A stretch of DNA of 5,820 bases from Caldifarciminota bacterium. Its GTDB lineage: Bacteria; Hydrothermota; E44-bin80. The notes under the pieces were generated by a model, which saw only the letters and a program-made list of their open reading frames with translations, was not told the origin of the DNA and made no database searches. Below are positions 4,717 through 5,820 of the stretch, one piece after another (within the stretch, counting starts at the first letter, position 1; each line of letters opens with the position of its first letter). The DNA lies in NCBI GenBank assembly GCA_023127905.1, contig JAGMEZ010000480.1, positions 1-5,820 of the forward strand. The letters are read 5' to 3'. The translations under genes were made by a program, and so were the position numbers.

Positions 4717-5397
4717 ATGGGAAAAGTCTATAAACTAAAGGATATACCTGCTGAAGAGAGACCAAGGGAGAGGTTGATAAAAGATGGTCCTGATGTACTG
4801 AAAAACCATGAGCTTATTGCAGTTATTCTGGGTAGAGGTTCAAAGAAAGAAGGTGTGCTGTCTATTGCAAGAAGAATAATGCAGGACTATGGAACCAAAT
4901 CCCTATCTGGTGAAAAGCATGTAAAGAAACTCGCTCAAGCGCTCAATCTTTCGGAGATTAAAGCCTGTCAAATTATTGCAGCGCTCGAACTCGGAAGGAG
5001 ACTCTATGGAAAAGCAAAAAGAGAGATACATTTTAATACACCAAGGGATGTTTATGACTACCTTAGTAATATTAGTAAACTTGATAAAGAAGTGATGCAT
5101 GGACTCTACCTTAATGTGAAGAACAAACTTCTGCGGGATGAGATTATCTCCATCGGGACTGTTTCATGTAGCCTTGTTCATCCACGAGAGGTGTACAAAC
5201 CAGCATTTATTAACTCTGCTGTTGGGGTTATTCTTGTTCACAATCATCCATCAGGAGACCCCAAACCGAGTAAAGAAGATATCGCAATAACAAAGAGATT
5301 GAAAAAGGTTTCTGAATATGTTGAGATTGAACTTCTTGACCATATAATTATAGGAGATAATGATTACATTAGTATGAAAAGCGAAGGAATGATTTAA
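4717..5397 (+). CDS. radC: RadC/UPF0758 family JAB-domain protein
   Basis: A 226-residue protein, full family length. The N-terminal RadC region (IPAEERPRERLIKDGPDVLK) is typical. A helix-hairpin-helix-like DNA-binding segment follows at about 68-96 (LNLSEIKACQIIAALELGRR); its usual glycine-rich GLG turn is altered to LNLS. Residues 104-226 are the MPN/JAB domain with the JAMM metal site H175-N-H177-P-S-G-D-P, Asp188 and a probable catalytic Glu125. The fold is that of zinc metalloproteases/isopeptidases. The old link to DNA repair (RadC) has not held up and the true substrate is unknown. The ATG at 4717 is the only start consistent with the family N terminus; the ATG at 4710 is out of frame and stops after seven codons. 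hflX follows after one base. Confidence 0.93.
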   Translation: MGKVYKLKDIPAEERPRERLIKDGPDVLKNHELIAVILGRGSKKEGVLSIARRIMQDYGTKSLSGEKHVKKLAQALNLSEIKACQIIAALELGRRLYGKAKREIHFNTPRDVYDYLSNISKLDKEVMHGLYLNVKNKLLRDEIISIGTVSCSLVHPREVYKPAFINSAVGVILVHNHPSGDPKPSKEDIAITKRLKKVSEYVEIELLDHIIIGDNDYISMKSEGMI

Positions 5398-5398
5398 C

Positions 5399-5820
5399 AT
5401 GAAGAAACTACATTTATTAGAAAATGAGGAAAGGGAAGAGAGGGTTCTACTTGTCACGGTTTCAAGAAATCCACAGGAAAAATGGGAAAAGTTTGATGGG
5501 CTTGAGGAGATGGCTTCTCTTGCTGAAACTGCAGGTAGTGAAGTAGTTGAGAAACTTATTCAGAACAGGAAGAAATATGATGCTGGCACTCTTATAGGAA
5601 GTGGAAAGGCAGAGGAGTTGAAGAGGATTTCCGACGAACTTAACATTGATACGATAATTTTTAACGAAGAATTAACCCCTTCTCAGAAGAGAAAAATAGC
5701 AGATATTACAGAAAGGAAAACTCTTGATAGAAGAGAGTTGATTCTGGATATCTTTGCCCAACATGCAAAAACAGAGACTGCGAAGATTGAGGTTGAACTT
5801 GCTCAACTGAGATTCAGGTT
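5399..5820 (+). CDS. hflX: GTPase HflX, N-terminal part (cut by window edge)
   Basis: An open frame of 140 complete codons from the ATG at 5399, one base after the radC stop, continuing past the window. Family hallmarks of the HflX N-terminal domain are visible: VLLVTVS near residue 17, LEEMASLAETAGSEVV (35-50), TLIGSGKAEELKRI, DTIIFNEELTPSQKRKI, TLDRRELILDIFAQHAKTET and the coiled-coil entry KIEVELAQLRFR at the edge. The G domain (G1-G4) lies beyond the window. HflX binds the 50S subunit and splits stalled or stress-arrested 70S ribosomes. AAGGA inside the end of radC, 10 bases before the ATG, is the likely ribosome binding site, so translation is probably coupled to radC. Confidence 0.93.
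   Translation, partial: MKKLHLLENEEREERVLLVTVSRNPQEKWEKFDGLEEMASLAETAGSEVVEKLIQNRKKYDAGTLIGSGKAEELKRISDELNIDTIIFNEELTPSQKRKIADITERKTLDRRELILDIFAQHAKTETAKIEVELAQLRFR

Noticed and set aside
4903..5457. Two minus-strand frames (65 and 68 codons) antisense to radC and the start of hflX
   Set aside because: Both are antisense shadows of strongly conserved genes.

Overview
This is an AT-rich window with short intergenic gaps. It most likely comes from an uncultivated, possibly thermophilic, diderm bacterium. A lipoprotein with a type I periplasmic-binding domain points to an outer-membrane-bearing cell. The ferredoxin resembles the monocluster ferredoxins of Thermotoga and Pyrococcus. The proteins are rich in Lys, Ile and Glu. 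A candidate phylum around the FCB/WOR-3 group would fit, but that placement is an impression and not a demonstrated result.

Layout. The left four-fifths is read leftward (minus strand). From right to left it holds a TGS/ThrRS-like nucleoside kinase (2809-4452), a TPR plus periplasmic-binding lipoprotein of LpoA-like architecture (998-2710), a Lys-rich two-helix membrane protein (629-865), a monocluster ferredoxin with an Asp cluster ligand (285-491), and a 44-residue single-helix membrane microprotein (22-156). A further gene may start at the left edge. The right fifth is read rightward: radC (4717-5397) followed after one base by hflX, which is cut by the window end (5399-5820). The 264-base gap between the kinase and radC is a divergent control region.

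How the genes work together. There is no obvious single pathway. The leftward genes look like a row of housekeeping units, at least three of them with their own good promoter, not one operon. radC and hflX are tightly linked and probably cotranscribed.

The most interesting structure is non-coding. (1) Four promoters share TTGACW, a 17-base spacer and a -10 region, and three of them have an extended TGATA form. (2) In two of these (lipoprotein and radC) the ATG lies exactly 36 bases from the first base of the -35 box and has no Shine-Dalgarno sequence. This predicts leaderless mRNAs beside genes with strong ribosome binding sites. (3) Three unrelated degenerate repeats in the gaps (WTCGTTTRK, NGACCARNN, CACAGAGNN) all have a 9-base period. 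I see no CRISPR array, tRNA, rRNA, insertion sequence or recognisable new defence system.
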